This document shows, one piece after another, positions 11,501-19,701 of a stretch of 57,620 nucleotides of DNA. Location of the stretch: positions 1-57,620 of the forward strand of contig CAZTTH010000022.1 of NCBI GenBank assembly GCA_964615975.1, in the 5' to 3' direction. Source of the DNA: CAZTTH01 sp964615975. GTDB lineage: Bacteria > Verrucomicrobiota > Lentisphaeria > JABSQK01 > JAJFLO01. Position numbers and translations under genes: made by a program. The notes under the pieces were generated by a model. That model was not told the origin of the DNA and searched no databases. It saw only the letters and a list, made by a program, of their open reading frames with translations. Within the stretch, counting starts at the first letter, position 1. Each line of letters starts with the position of its first letter.

Positions 11501-11577
11501 CGATGTACGTGCCCGAGATCCGCGCCAACAGCGCTGAAACCCGGATCGTAGTGGAAGAAAGGAAGGAAGAAAATTAA
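5590..11577 (+). CDS. secreted bacterial alpha-2-macroglobulin with thioester motif
   Basis: A 1995-residue protein with an N-terminal signal sequence (hydrophobic residues about 10-27, ending AFAES). Residues about 30-320 are helical and repeat-like, resembling TPR segments. A series of macroglobulin beta-domains follows, including a typical alpha-2-macroglobulin block near residue 1220 (TIFWQPDIITDSNGQA). The thioester motif GCVEQ has its Cys at residue 1440, followed by a helical thioester domain rich in WGWW-type motifs. Such proteins trap proteases in the periplasm. There is no clear lipobox, so it may be soluble. The usual partner, penicillin-binding protein 1C, is not adjacent. It is convergent with the restriction-modification gene, 25 bases away. 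Confidence 0.93.
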   Translation: MKNFLIRGSPVIIFFFYCAHISIIAFAESVSYPARYRQFKAEAEKLHAEHSYQQAHDRYRQVELLSLPPAEQRWVTFRLADTLWRARAATQTADSSLLDLAQKQLETMLRDLQNEEPKDQIWAEIQESLGDFWWTRPSSRNWGMAWPYYQRALDGWAGAKNIALARNRYLNLIWTMSRPGSTDTYYYYGYYGNYVPHEVLENARQIAVSPTDQAHIDYLMAMTLIRTGNYHEQWQRISAVFSSALTLGKASSWYDDALFQYANWLETYGFQMREDNGSTRYQPDFVKALELYRKLIATFRKGETRFHDQAQQHIDNITKPVVTIGVSHVFLPDSKIQYYLTWRNVKEIAIAIYPVDLTGDLNITSQSDGIDQWLKSIKLDKSAAFKVWTQTTDDKGDYHPGQKTMRLDEPLTPGAYVIEARSGAVSARDLLLISDMSILLKTAKNKALVYVADALNGAPIPDAAVRLWKLSDHEKNRWELTEMTGKTNKDGLKIFSLPGENNGRILVTAAKDQRQAFVHDYLSTYSRDYDDYRIYAFTDRPAYRPGEQVYWKIFARRYDNSTYSTPASTTIDYEIRDPRNVKVKEDRLKLNAFGCAWDAFELTTSMPLGEYRITFADENKSRQIGQATLFRLEEYKLPEFKVTVQTPEENGEKKSFKLGETIAAQIQAEYYFGGPVANADVELIVTQKPFYHWWQPPKPYPWYYDRSTWPYDRYGQGQIIKRDMIKTDAAGKALCTFTTTASGNQDFDYHIEARVTDASRREIIGGGDVRVTRQRYYVYLNPEHSIYRPQDKVMIKVKALDANQQPQEAEGKITLTRDVFYEIWLDPTGREVRGDELKQARDAHRIFPPPPPAPDRKPWQLKFQGFQHDEILSRVVKTDINGEAEFIFTPEREGYYRVAWSSVDRDKTAITAETIVWAATTTTTDLQVRHGGLEIIVDKDTVVAGLNVPVMIIVPTNDRYVLFSLEGDDLYDYRLLHVTGTVKLIELPIAEQHVPNVFLNTAMIDSGQIFTDTKEVVVPPVQQFLEVTVTPDRELYQPREEGTLAITTRDINGNPMATELALGLVDASVFYIQQDYAGDPRQFYFGAKRQNQVQTQSSFQPKSYVKLIENNEKQLIDERYLQRSNYDQHRDIEEREHQMIGGKAGLQEMSADKNEFAKRKSTAAGAIRQLALSRFDDMRISKESDLPAQMADASGLAAAIQPLTTNNAAAVQVRHDFRSTIFWQPDIITDSNGQAVIKIKFPDSLTTWQATARAVTTGNHFGIATATMRTQQPLIVRLQAPRFFTVGDRTIISAVINNNTDKAMEVSTTLEAEGITISGLLEDGQLLAAASSSIQVGAASEIRLDWQVVAAHPGTAKLKVTSRAADYADAMEKSYPVYAHGIEKFVAKSGKLRNNEATIQINIPTERQPDSTMLTVQLTPSLAVTMLDALPYLIAYPYGCVEQTMSRFLPAAITAKTLRDQGIKPDAIMDKLFGGIESASASSTHPHGKANLNELEEMVKQGLKRLYDQQHSDGGWGWWKEGDSDHFMTAYVIWGLTIAWQAGITIDKAVLNHGVEYLDKEIVEEELNYDQQAWMLHALALYHTLTPDEKVSEFQTQAFSNLWNRRDQLNAYTRALLALSAQYFGYDEQAQTLVRNLENGAAIDHTPDNSVLIPGGESDPTVLGTAHWGEDGIYWRWSDGGVEATAFVLRALLTIDPQNQMIEPTTNWLIKNRRGAQWSNTRDTAIVILTLNDYLRTSNELQSDLTYELMVNDHLIATQSITPESVLGAPSRFVIDPEIVRDGVNNIHIVRKQGVGPLYYAVAAKFFSLEEPLTPAGNEIFVNRQYFKLVTRPTLLKGYVYEKIPLNDGESIRSGERVETVLTIDAKNNYEYLICEDFKPAGWEAVQIRSGEMLYAREIKAAVSSKSNFAARATVSDSDYTGRARWVYQELRDRQVALFVDKLPQGIWEIRYDYRAEVPGTFHALPVMGHAMYVPEIRANSAETRIVVEERKEEN

Positions 11578-11602
11578 ATTTGGCATTGTTGGCCTTCAAT
11601 TG

Positions 11603-14600
11603 CTATTTATTCATTCCATGAACGTACCAATGAAATAACAATGCGGCGGTTTTTTCCTTGAGTGCGGAATTTCCTGTGCGAGTTCCGGCGATTTGGAAAT
11701 AAGTTTCCCTGGCTTTCTCGAGACGTTCGTGAATCAATTGCCGACATCTCGAACAATCAGTTGTCGATTTCGGCAATGCAACCTGACCGCTGATCCCAAT
11801 TTTCGCCAAATCCTCCACAAGTGAAGCCTGTTCGAGATGGGCATAATTGATATGATGAGATTCTCGATTGCCGCGAAAGGTAACGCCATTGGGGTTGAAG
11901 AGATCGCCAACACCTAATGCTTCAGCTTTTCCTTCCGGAATTTCAACCAGCTCAACCTCAAGATAAGTAGAATTTATCCATTTTATCAATGCCGGCCCCT
12001 TTTGGATGTCGGTTAATGTATGCCAGATACTCTCAGCCAGATCGTGCGGGCTGAAGCGGCGGTTTTTCTTGCCCGAGCGATCGACCATGGCCTGAATGTC
12101 CTGAGTGCGTTGATAGCGATAATACAAGGTCGTTTCACGATATAATTCATCAATCAGTTGGCCTCGGAGCTCGCGATCGGCAACGCCGATAAGTTCAAAG
12201 ACACAGTCGTCCAACTCACGACGGTCCGGTTGACACAATTCCTCCGGCCATATCGGATTTCGACGCAAAATCATACGCATCGTTTCCTCGGTATGGCATT
12301 GCATCAAGGCATCCTCCACCAGATGGGTTACTTCCCTTTGAGAAATCTGCGTCAACGCTTTGGTGAAGCGTTCAGCCAATGCCGGGGAAACGCCACGTGG
12401 ATCGGGTATTTCCAAAAGTATGGTATCGATGACTTCGGTTTTTAGTGTCCCTTCCGAACCGGCGTAACGGCCATAAAAGTGTTTGAATAAAGAAATTAAA
12501 GTACAATTTAGTATACCAATCAGAACTAATGATTCATCGGGATTTAAGTTTGGGGGATTAATAAAAAATAAGTTGTGATTACAAACCAAACGGTCAGGAT
12601 TTTGAGGAGCAATATGACGATATTTATGTGCCATGGGCCAAAAAAGTTTTCCTGTATCTACTTTCGTCAAATCATACCATAATGGTCGAGAAGCACAGGT
12701 GGATCGTTGTGGAACGGGAACGGCTTTGGATTTTTTCGAGGAAAAGGTTTGTTTCGCCCCCCAACGCAGGTATTTGCCAATATAAGTATGGCGGAGGGAT
12801 TTTAACGGTTGATTCACCCACAATACAACCCGATCAAGATTGGCGGCACGGATTACCGGCCGATCAACCTGCATCAGGCTGTGAACTTCTGGACGCAGAT
12901 ATATGCTCTCAATGGGATGAATGGTGTTATCCCCGGCGCGAATAATACGCACTTTGCCGCTTTCGATTTCTTTTCGTTTGCAGGGTGTCATTACTCCCAC
13001 ATGATTCCATGGCAACCCTTTAACCACCTGATCCATAATTTCTTCAGTCACATCATGGGGCATGAAAAACGCGTCGCAGCCACTTTTAATACCAAATTTC
13101 ACATCGGCGATTTCTCCCAAGCGAACGAACCGGTTGCGATAGTCATTTATCAACCGGAAATACAGGTTGGGCGCACGAAGGAATCTCCCCCATTTACCGG
13201 CCACATAATCCGCGCCGATGCGGTACATGGCGGCAGCTTCCCTGACTCCCGATGAATCATTTTCATCGCTATCGTTATCTACATCATTGGTTACTGGATC
13301 CGATTTCACCAGGGCTCCCGCGCCCACACCTTCCTCCCATAATTGCGCTTGAGGTACCAGAATGATCCGCATCTGCTCATTGGCAATCGATTGCGTCGAT
13401 TTAAGAATTCGTTGTCGCAAATTCTCTGCCGCACGTTGGCGCGCGGCTTCATCGCCATCCGGACGTTCCCCAAGAATTTCCTTCACCGGCTTCAGGAGTC
13501 GAACGAACCTGACGATATTTTTCATCCGCTCCGATTCGTCATTACAGTGTTGGAGAATCGTGATCGCGGTCTTTACCCGCGCATCAGGGAACCAGGGTTC
13601 ATCCAGGCTTTCTATCACTGCAATCAGCTTAAAATTCTTCAGTATCCACCCCTGCATTGCAAACCCATATTCGACGTCCAGCCAACTCGACGAGGTGAGA
13701 AATCCGAAATAACCATTTTCCTTGAGCAAGCCGGCGGAAACCGGCCAGAAATAACAATGCAGATCGCTTCGACCTGACAATTTTAATCCCGGCCATAAAT
13801 GTTTGCACAACGTCTGCAAATGCTCCTTGGTCATTTTATAGCGGATATCATACGCATCTTTCGATTCGCCAGCCTGTCGCTTTAAATTGGCTGCTCTGAG
13901 GATATTCTCCTGCCGAATATAAGGTGGATTGCCAATAACCGCGTCGACATCCGGTAACGGAACCGGACGAAGCTCTCTCACTCCTTGGGAATTTCGCAGA
14001 CCAGGAATTTGGCAAAACGATTGGCGGCGTTCCACCACATCGAAAAAGTTAGCTCTGACAATTAGGGGGTAATTATCTTCATCCTCAATCTGTCTGGATG
14101 CCAGGTTCAACGTCGCCAAATGCGCGGCGAACAAGGCGATATCGCTGCCATAAATTTCTTGCAATAATTCATGATGCTTTTTGTGCGTATCCCGGTGTTT
14201 TCTCCCGCCACTTTTTTGTTCGGATAGCCAGGCTTTTCGATGGTACGCCCGGATCAGGAAACTGCCAGAACCACAAGCCGGATCGATCACCGTGTCACTG
14301 GCATGCCGAATACAGAATGCGTTGATAATATCGATGATATCCTCATTGGTATAGAATTGCCCGAATTTCTGCCGTTCTTCCGGCGCGATCAACTTTTGAA
14401 AAATACCGCCGATAATGTCGTAAGGAATTTCGCGAAAATTATACAGCGCTAAATTGGCGAAAATACCACTCCAGCCGAGACAAGCCATTTCAGCGGCGAA
14501 GATTAACGATCCAGCCCAATCTTCAACCTGGGGATAAAAAATTGGTTCGTAATCGCCACTTTCACGCACTGCCATCTGGAATTGATTGCGGAAACCATTA

Positions 14601-15493
14601 TAAATCTCCTGGTAATTTTGTGGTTTGAAGCGCGGCATTTTGAGCTCGGCGAGATGATCGGAGTATTTAGCGCGTATTGCTTCGTAAAAAATTGCCCGAT
14701 TGCAAAAGACGTAACAAAGGGTGCGAGCCGCCCGTTCCACGGTGTCGCGCCAATTTTCCGGATCGCTGGGATCGAATGTCCAATTCATTTCCTCTGACAT
14801 CCAGGATTGCAATTGAGCGCCAAATAAGTGATCCTTCGCCGCGGCATGGATGAGATGATCACGCGTCCCCAATACCGGCCATTCCAAATGACTTTCCAGT
14901 GCATGGATAAATACCAGATCGGGTGGCATGCCCCATTCCACGATCCGATGGTCGACAATATCCGCGAAAAATGCAAATATTGATGGTAAAAAATGATCAC
15001 GAATTCGTGATATGACTTCCGGGCGGACACAATCCACTGGCGCTGTCAATTGAAGACCTAATTGCCAATCCTTCACTCGCCGTTCGATTATTGAAACCTG
15101 CCATTTACTCCGGTCGAAAAGGACAAACGTATTGATATTCCAGGTAAAAAAATAAGGGCATTGGATATTGTCCGCCTTGATAAAGGCTTCCTGCATGAGG
15201 TCGTAATCGTAGGGGCTGCGTCCCTCGGTGGTTCCCGGCAATTTGACTTCACCGGCAAGCACCGGGGTCTGACTGCCTTTTCTGAAAACCCTTAGATCGG
15301 AGCGCTTGTTGGTGCCAAAACCATATTGTTCGATCCTGGCAATGGAAAACGGCCATTCGGAATGGGTGGCAAACAAAGTATCCAGCCAGGATTTTACTTC
15401 ACTGCAAAATGCAACTTCATATTCGCGGAGCTCAATGGGGGATTTCATTCTGATACTATAGATGAAATCATCCATCCCATCGATAACATTCAC
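11603..15493 (-). CDS. single-chain type IIG-like restriction-modification enzyme
   Basis: A 1296-residue fusion expected to cleave and N6-adenine-methylate DNA with one specificity domain. The N-terminus carries a PD-(D/E)XK-type nuclease signature: Asp66, then Glu82-Val-Lys84 (AGEVK). The central N6-adenine methyltransferase has GQFYT near 378, motif I DPACGSGSFL near 404-413 and the catalytic NPPY at 522-525. The long C-terminal region probably holds the target recognition domain. No separate HsdS, HsdR or methylase gene is nearby, consistent with a self-contained type IIG or Eco57I-like system. A BREX PglX-like methylase is an alternative, but the nuclease motif and absence of other BREX genes argue against it. 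The start could also be Met16 (15448). Recognition sequence unknown. Confidence 0.88.
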   Translation of the reverse strand: MNVIDGMDDFIYSIRMKSPIELREYEVAFCSEVKSWLDTLFATHSEWPFSIARIEQYGFGTNKRSDLRVFRKGSQTPVLAGEVKLPGTTEGRSPYDYDLMQEAFIKADNIQCPYFFTWNINTFVLFDRSKWQVSIIERRVKDWQLGLQLTAPVDCVRPEVISRIRDHFLPSIFAFFADIVDHRIVEWGMPPDLVFIHALESHLEWPVLGTRDHLIHAAAKDHLFGAQLQSWMSEEMNWTFDPSDPENWRDTVERAARTLCYVFCNRAIFYEAIRAKYSDHLAELKMPRFKPQNYQEIYNGFRNQFQMAVRESGDYEPIFYPQVEDWAGSLIFAAEMACLGWSGIFANLALYNFREIPYDIIGGIFQKLIAPEERQKFGQFYTNEDIIDIINAFCIRHASDTVIDPACGSGSFLIRAYHRKAWLSEQKSGGRKHRDTHKKHHELLQEIYGSDIALFAAHLATLNLASRQIEDEDNYPLIVRANFFDVVERRQSFCQIPGLRNSQGVRELRPVPLPDVDAVIGNPPYIRQENILRAANLKRQAGESKDAYDIRYKMTKEHLQTLCKHLWPGLKLSGRSDLHCYFWPVSAGLLKENGYFGFLTSSSWLDVEYGFAMQGWILKNFKLIAVIESLDEPWFPDARVKTAITILQHCNDESERMKNIVRFVRLLKPVKEILGERPDGDEAARQRAAENLRQRILKSTQSIANEQMRIILVPQAQLWEEGVGAGALVKSDPVTNDVDNDSDENDSSGVREAAAMYRIGADYVAGKWGRFLRAPNLYFRLINDYRNRFVRLGEIADVKFGIKSGCDAFFMPHDVTEEIMDQVVKGLPWNHVGVMTPCKRKEIESGKVRIIRAGDNTIHPIESIYLRPEVHSLMQVDRPVIRAANLDRVVLWVNQPLKSLRHTYIGKYLRWGAKQTFSSKKSKAVPVPQRSTCASRPLWYDLTKVDTGKLFWPMAHKYRHIAPQNPDRLVCNHNLFFINPPNLNPDESLVLIGILNCTLISLFKHFYGRYAGSEGTLKTEVIDTILLEIPDPRGVSPALAERFTKALTQISQREVTHLVEDALMQCHTEETMRMILRRNPIWPEELCQPDRRELDDCVFELIGVADRELRGQLIDELYRETTLYYRYQRTQDIQAMVDRSGKKNRRFSPHDLAESIWHTLTDIQKGPALIKWINSTYLEVELVEIPEGKAEALGVGDLFNPNGVTFRGNRESHHINYAHLEQASLVEDLAKIGISGQVALPKSTTDCSRCRQLIHERLEKARETYFQIAGTRTGNSALKEKTAALLFHWYVHGMNK

Positions 15494-15630
15494 AAAAGAA
15501 TTAGCAATTAAGTTGCGACACTTAAGGAAATTGCCAATAAAGAATGACAGTCATTTATTCTCATCAAGGAAATCACCGGTTAGAGTGAGATCGATGGGAT
15601 TTCACAATTTCTGCAAAATGTTTAAAAATA

Positions 15631-15660
15631 AAAAAGCGAGTGGCGGACCACTCGCTTTTT
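15631..15660 (-). terminator. strong intrinsic terminator of the pseudopilin gene
   Basis: A perfect 13-bp stem (AAAAAGCGAGTGG and its complement) around a 4-base loop, with A/T tracts at both ends. It lies 22 bases after the stop of the leftward pseudopilin gene. Read on the minus strand the stem is followed by a T-rich tail, the classic intrinsic terminator form. It is nearly symmetrical and could also stop rightward transcription. Confidence 0.9.
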
Positions 15661-15682
15661 GTAATCAACTATATTTGATTAA

Positions 15683-16177
15683 TTAGTTACTGAACCTTCT
15701 GCTATCCGAGCCAGGTTTCGCGCCTTGAACGTGACCATCGATGAACAATGTGTTCATCCATGCGTTCGCGGGATGATTGCCTGACGTGTCGTAGCAAAGA
15801 GAGTTATCAGTAGGTTCATCATTATCATCCTTCAACCCTGAGCCGATGAACTGGTAATCCATAAGACTGGAAACCGTCGACGGACTCGATTTGCTTGGAC
15901 AACCATAAACCTTACCATCTTGCAAATAGGCTTCTGAATTTAATGTTTGCAGTGTCGTTCCATTGGGTGCGGCATTACAGAAGAAACCATCCGCTTCCCC
16001 TGAATACATCAATAACGCTAATCCAATTTGTTTTAAGTTTCCTGCGCAGTTAATACGACGAGCCTTTTCACGAGCTTTGCTCAATGCTGGCAATAACATA
16101 CCTGCCAAGATGGCAATGATTGCGATTACGACCAGCAACTCAATTAATGTGAACCCTTTGCGACGAATTTTTTGCAT
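15683..16177 (-). CDS. type IV/type II secretion-like pseudopilin with variant H-X-DG tail
   Basis: A 164-residue protein with a canonical prepilin leader and cleavage site, RRKGFTLIELLVVIAIIAILA, followed by a hydrophobic helix and ALSKAREKARRINCAGNLKQIGLAL. The C-terminus ends in a WMNTLFIDGHV motif. That is the hallmark of the large H-X9-DG pseudopilin family of Lentisphaerota, Verrucomicrobiota and Planctomycetota, although here the His precedes DG by 11 residues rather than 9. It is expected to be processed by prepilin peptidase and to sit in the inner membrane or an assembled filament. A GATGAGG ribosome-binding site lies 8 bases before the ATG. No secretion or pilus machinery is adjacent, so it is an orphan gene, as is common in this family. 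Confidence 0.92.
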   Translation of the reverse strand: MQKIRRKGFTLIELLVVIAIIAILAGMLLPALSKAREKARRINCAGNLKQIGLALLMYSGEADGFFCNAAPNGTTLQTLNSEAYLQDGKVYGCPSKSSPSTVSSLMDYQFIGSGLKDDNDEPTDNSLCYDTSGNHPANAWMNTLFIDGHVQGAKPGSDSRRFSN

Positions 16178-16517
16178 GTATTTAACCTCATCTTTTATTG
16201 TTTTTTATTGTTGAAATGTTGATTGGTTAATTAAAACCTGTGTGTTACGTCGACTATGATACAAAAAAACATTATTAAAATCAAGAGAAATTATTCGACT
16301 CGGCAAAATTCATTTCTTCAATGCTAATTCGAATGGCATTTTATCCTTAACCAGATCACCTGAATAGGGGAGATTTTTAAATTGAGATTGAATTGAAATG
16401 TCCAATGCCGCTCTTTAATCTATTGATGTTAGTTTACACGGGTTTGCGATTGCCTGAAAAATAGATTTACGAATCTCAAATAGAAAAAATATCTCTATTG
16501 ATTAAATCATTGTTTAT
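16178..16517. other. A/T-rich divergent intergenic region
   Basis: About 340 bases between the leftward pseudopilin gene and the rightward dehydrogenase operon. It is A/T-rich and should hold both promoters, but no promoter pair is clear enough to call. No RNA gene, repeat or ORF of note is seen. Confidence 0.5.
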
Positions 16518-17684
16518 ATGTATCAATCAGATCAGCGTTGGCAAAATTTTGTGGTGCCCCAAACAGGAGCAACTGCCACTACCACCAATTCCAATGTCAT
16601 AGGGGTATTGGAAGGCGAAGGCATTGGACCGGAAATCATGCAGGTCACCATAAAACTGTTGCAAGCCTTGGAATCCTGTGGTTCTCATCGATTTTCCCTC
16701 CGCTATGGTGGCAAGATCGGGATGGATGCCATCACCCATCAAGGTAAGCCATTACCTGAAGAAGTCATTGATTTCTGCCGCCAGGTATTTGCTGTTCAAG
16801 GTGCCGTGTTGAACGGTCCTGGTGGTGATCGTTATGTTTACGATCTGCGGAAGAAATTTGATCTCTACTGCAAAATTGTTCCCTTGCGTCCGATTCCCGT
16901 GCTTTATGGGGCGAATCGATTGAAATTTGACCGACTTGACGAGATTGATATTCTCCTGATCCGTGAAAATGTGGGCGGCATCTATCAAGGAAGTGGATCG
17001 ATAACAATCAACGACAGAGGAGAGCGCCAGGCAGAACATACATTCTCCTACTCTGAATATGAGGTGAGACGCATTGTCACGGTAGCGGCGCGGATTGCGG
17101 AACAGCGGCGGGGTAAAATGACCGTGGTTATAAAAGATGGGGGAATTCCAGCGATCAGTACTTTGTGGCGTGATATCGCCCGGGAGGTTGCGGATGAACA
17201 AAATATTCAAGTCCTTTTCATGAACGTGGATCTGGCAGCATATCTCCTCATTCAGGAACCGCACAAATTTGATGTAATTGTCACCCCCAATTTATTTGGT
17301 GATGTGCTGGCGGATCTTGGAGCAGTGATTCAAGGGGGCCGCGGGATTTCCTACTCGGGAAATTTCTCTTCTGAAGGCGCCGCGGTATATCAAACCAATC
17401 ACGGCGCCGCGTATGAATTGACGGGTCAGGATAGCGCCAACCCGGTCGGTCAAATTTTTTCGTTGGCCATGTTGTTACGCGAGAGTTTTGGGTTGACACA
17501 TACCGCCTGTATGATTGAGAAGGCGGTCGAAGAAGTATGGAGACAAGGATGGCGAACGGTTGATCTGATTGAGCCGGGATGTCGACAGGCGGGCACAATC
17601 GACATGGGCAATCTGATATGTGAAACCATTTTACGATTACATCGGGAGGATATGGCGAGTGTCGCCGGTACTCATACTCATTGA
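16518..17684 (+). CDS. isocitrate/isopropylmalate dehydrogenase family protein
   Basis: A 388-residue NAD(P)-dependent metal-requiring beta-decarboxylating dehydrogenase by family. The N-terminal GVLEGEGIGPEIM, the RKKFDLYCKIVPLRPIP segment, the RENVGGIYQG loop, the catalytic IKDGG region and the metal-binding VTPNLFGDVLADLGA motif are all present. Family members act on isocitrate, 3-isopropylmalate, homoisocitrate, tartrate or malate. The substrate here is not evident, and no leu or TCA genes are nearby. About 25 residues precede the usual start of the fold, and no Shine-Dalgarno sequence is seen, so the N-terminus is uncertain. Its last 26 bases overlap the next gene, giving a tightly coupled operon with a hydrolase-aldehyde dehydrogenase fusion. 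It probably belongs to a specialised pathway rather than leucine synthesis. Confidence 0.9.
   Translation: MYQSDQRWQNFVVPQTGATATTTNSNVIGVLEGEGIGPEIMQVTIKLLQALESCGSHRFSLRYGGKIGMDAITHQGKPLPEEVIDFCRQVFAVQGAVLNGPGGDRYVYDLRKKFDLYCKIVPLRPIPVLYGANRLKFDRLDEIDILLIRENVGGIYQGSGSITINDRGERQAEHTFSYSEYEVRRIVTVAARIAEQRRGKMTVVIKDGGIPAISTLWRDIAREVADEQNIQVLFMNVDLAAYLLIQEPHKFDVIVTPNLFGDVLADLGAVIQGGRGISYSGNFSSEGAAVYQTNHGAAYELTGQDSANPVGQIFSLAMLLRESFGLTHTACMIEKAVEEVWRQGWRTVDLIEPGCRQAGTIDMGNLICETILRLHREDMASVAGTHTH
17644..17650 (+). promoter_or_regulatory. ribosome-binding site deciding the fusion gene's start
   Basis: GGGAGGA lies 8 bases before the GTG at 17659 and inside the end of the upstream dehydrogenase gene. 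This supports GTG 17659 over the earlier in-frame GTG at 17620 and indicates translational coupling. Confidence 0.7.
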
Positions 17685-19701
17685 TCTGCAACAGGATTAC
17701 CTGCAATCATCCTCCCTGACACCCCCCCCAGGCGAATTGATTCAACAGACCACAAAATTGCTCACGGGATGCCGCCGCATTGGCATCCCCATTATTCATG
17801 TCTGGACAACCATTAACCAAGATGAAGACAATCGCATGCGCCATTGGCGGGAACAGAACAAATGGCTTTGCCGCGCCGGTACAAACGGACATCAACCTCC
17901 CGCTGCCCTGTGTCCTCTGGATGGCGAATTGGTGATTGAAAAATCCGCGTTCAGCGCCTTTCACCATACCAATCTGGAGACCGAGTTAAAACAATTAAAA
18001 CCAGTGCTGCTGATCTTAGCCGGCCTCCATGTTCATGGCTGTATTCGCGCCACGGCCATGGATGCCTATCAGAAGGGGTATATGGTTGGGATCGCCTCGG
18101 ACGCGGTGGCTTCCGATGATCCTCTGCATGCCGCGATAACACAGCGTTATTTCCTGGCCCGTTCGATACAATTTGACTCGGTCAATAATCTCTTAAAAAC
18201 GGTCGCCGGCCTTCACCGTCCTGATCACAACCCGGTTGCGCTCCAGGATCTACCAGGGGGAAAATTATCTCCGGCAGTGCCATCTGAAAGTGGCGATTCT
18301 TCCCATTCATTCTATCGCCATTATTCACCCAGCCATCGGCATCTGGCTTTGTGGCAGGTCGCTTACAACCGTGAGGTGGAAATAGAAAAAGCCGCACTTG
18401 CGGCCCATGACACCCATAACATTTGGAGACAGATCAACACCGGCAAACGCCTCGAGATGATGTCACACCTGGCTGAAGTGTTGCGATTGGAATCTTCAGG
18501 ATTGGTCGAACAACTGGTAACAGATATAGGAAAACCGGTGCAGCTAGCCCGTCTGGAAGTTGACTTTGCGGTTGCCAGCATAATCTCCGCCTGCCACTGC
18601 TTCAGTGAATCTCCTCACGCGACTGTTCAGGCCGGGATTTCCTGCTCATTTCAACCCCATGGCGTCATTGGCATGGTCACTCCCTTCAATAATCCCCTTG
18701 CCATTCCATTCGCAAAGATTGTCCCGGCCCTCCTCTATGGCAATACGATCCTCTGGAAACCTGCCCTTCCGGGTTCGGCGATTGCCGCTACAATTAGCGC
18801 ACTCATCCGCGCGGCCGGAGTTCCTCCCGGAGTCGTGCAAGTCGTCAACGGAGATGCCGTCACGGCAGGTCAGGTCATGGCTAATCCCCATGTTAGGGCG
18901 GTAACTCTGACCGGAGGTGATGCGGCGGGTCGTGCCGCTCAAGACATTTGCGGACGATATTTTAAACCCCTGCAAGCTGAATTGGGCGGAAACAATGCCG
19001 CCATTGTCTGGTCTGATTTTGATGATATGGAAACGGCGGCGAAAGAAATCGCACTGGCCGCGTTTGGATTTGCCGGGCAGCGCTGCACCGCCAATCGCCG
19101 CGTGATCATCGATGCCAGCTGTTACGATCAATTTTTATCCCGCTTGATCCCGGCGATTGCGGCATTGCCAATCGGTGACCCGATGAAGGAAAATACCATT
19201 GTCGGGCCATTGATATCACCGTCAGCATGTGAACGCATCGCCGGGGTGGTCGAGCGCGCGAAAAAATCTGGTTGTGAAATCATCGTGCCGCATCGGGAAT
19301 TTGCACCTTTTAACATGTTCGACACGGATGGATGCTATTATCTCCCCACCTTGATTTTCAGCACGAGAGACGATCTTGAAGTGGTTCAGGAAGAATCGTT
19401 TGGTCCGATACTGGTGACACAAAAGGCGCGGAATTGGCAGGACGCCATCTCACGTTGCAATCATGTAAGGCAAGGTCTGGTCGCCGCATTATTTTCGGGT
19501 TCCAGAGAACGGCAGGAAGAATTTTTCACTAGCGCAGAAGCGGGTACATTAAAGATCAATCAGGCAACTGCCGGGGTTGATCCGCGCGCGGCATTTGGCG
19601 GGTGGAAAGCCTCGGGGATCGGCCCTGCGGAACATGGATTCAGTGATCGTGAGTTTTATAGCCGCACCCAATCGCGATACCACGGAGAACTGATGTCATA
19701 A
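17659..19701 (+). CDS. fusion of isochorismatase-like cysteine hydrolase and aldehyde dehydrogenase
   Basis: A 680-residue two-domain enzyme. Residues about 1-180 form an isochorismatase-family hydrolase with the expected triad: Asp9 (LIDLQQDY), Lys95 (VIEKSAF) and Cys128 (GLHVHGCIRAT). Residues about 225-680 form an aldehyde dehydrogenase with FNNPLAIPFAK, Lys367 in LWKPALPG, the general-base Glu441 in LQAELGGNN and nucleophile Cys476 in AGQRCTANR. Both active sites appear intact. The pairing suggests hydrolysis of an amide or vinyl ether together with oxidation of an aldehyde in the same route, but this is inference. Start GTG 17659 is chosen from its GGGAGGA site; GTG 17620 would add 13 residues. 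It overlaps the upstream dehydrogenase gene. No close precedent for this fusion is known to me. Confidence 0.9.
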   Translation: MSPVLILIDLQQDYLQSSSLTPPPGELIQQTTKLLTGCRRIGIPIIHVWTTINQDEDNRMRHWREQNKWLCRAGTNGHQPPAALCPLDGELVIEKSAFSAFHHTNLETELKQLKPVLLILAGLHVHGCIRATAMDAYQKGYMVGIASDAVASDDPLHAAITQRYFLARSIQFDSVNNLLKTVAGLHRPDHNPVALQDLPGGKLSPAVPSESGDSSHSFYRHYSPSHRHLALWQVAYNREVEIEKAALAAHDTHNIWRQINTGKRLEMMSHLAEVLRLESSGLVEQLVTDIGKPVQLARLEVDFAVASIISACHCFSESPHATVQAGISCSFQPHGVIGMVTPFNNPLAIPFAKIVPALLYGNTILWKPALPGSAIAATISALIRAAGVPPGVVQVVNGDAVTAGQVMANPHVRAVTLTGGDAAGRAAQDICGRYFKPLQAELGGNNAAIVWSDFDDMETAAKEIALAAFGFAGQRCTANRRVIIDASCYDQFLSRLIPAIAALPIGDPMKENTIVGPLISPSACERIAGVVERAKKSGCEIIVPHREFAPFNMFDTDGCYYLPTLIFSTRDDLEVVQEESFGPILVTQKARNWQDAISRCNHVRQGLVAALFSGSRERQEEFFTSAEAGTLKINQATAGVDPRAAFGGWKASGIGPAEHGFSDREFYSRTQSRYHGELMS

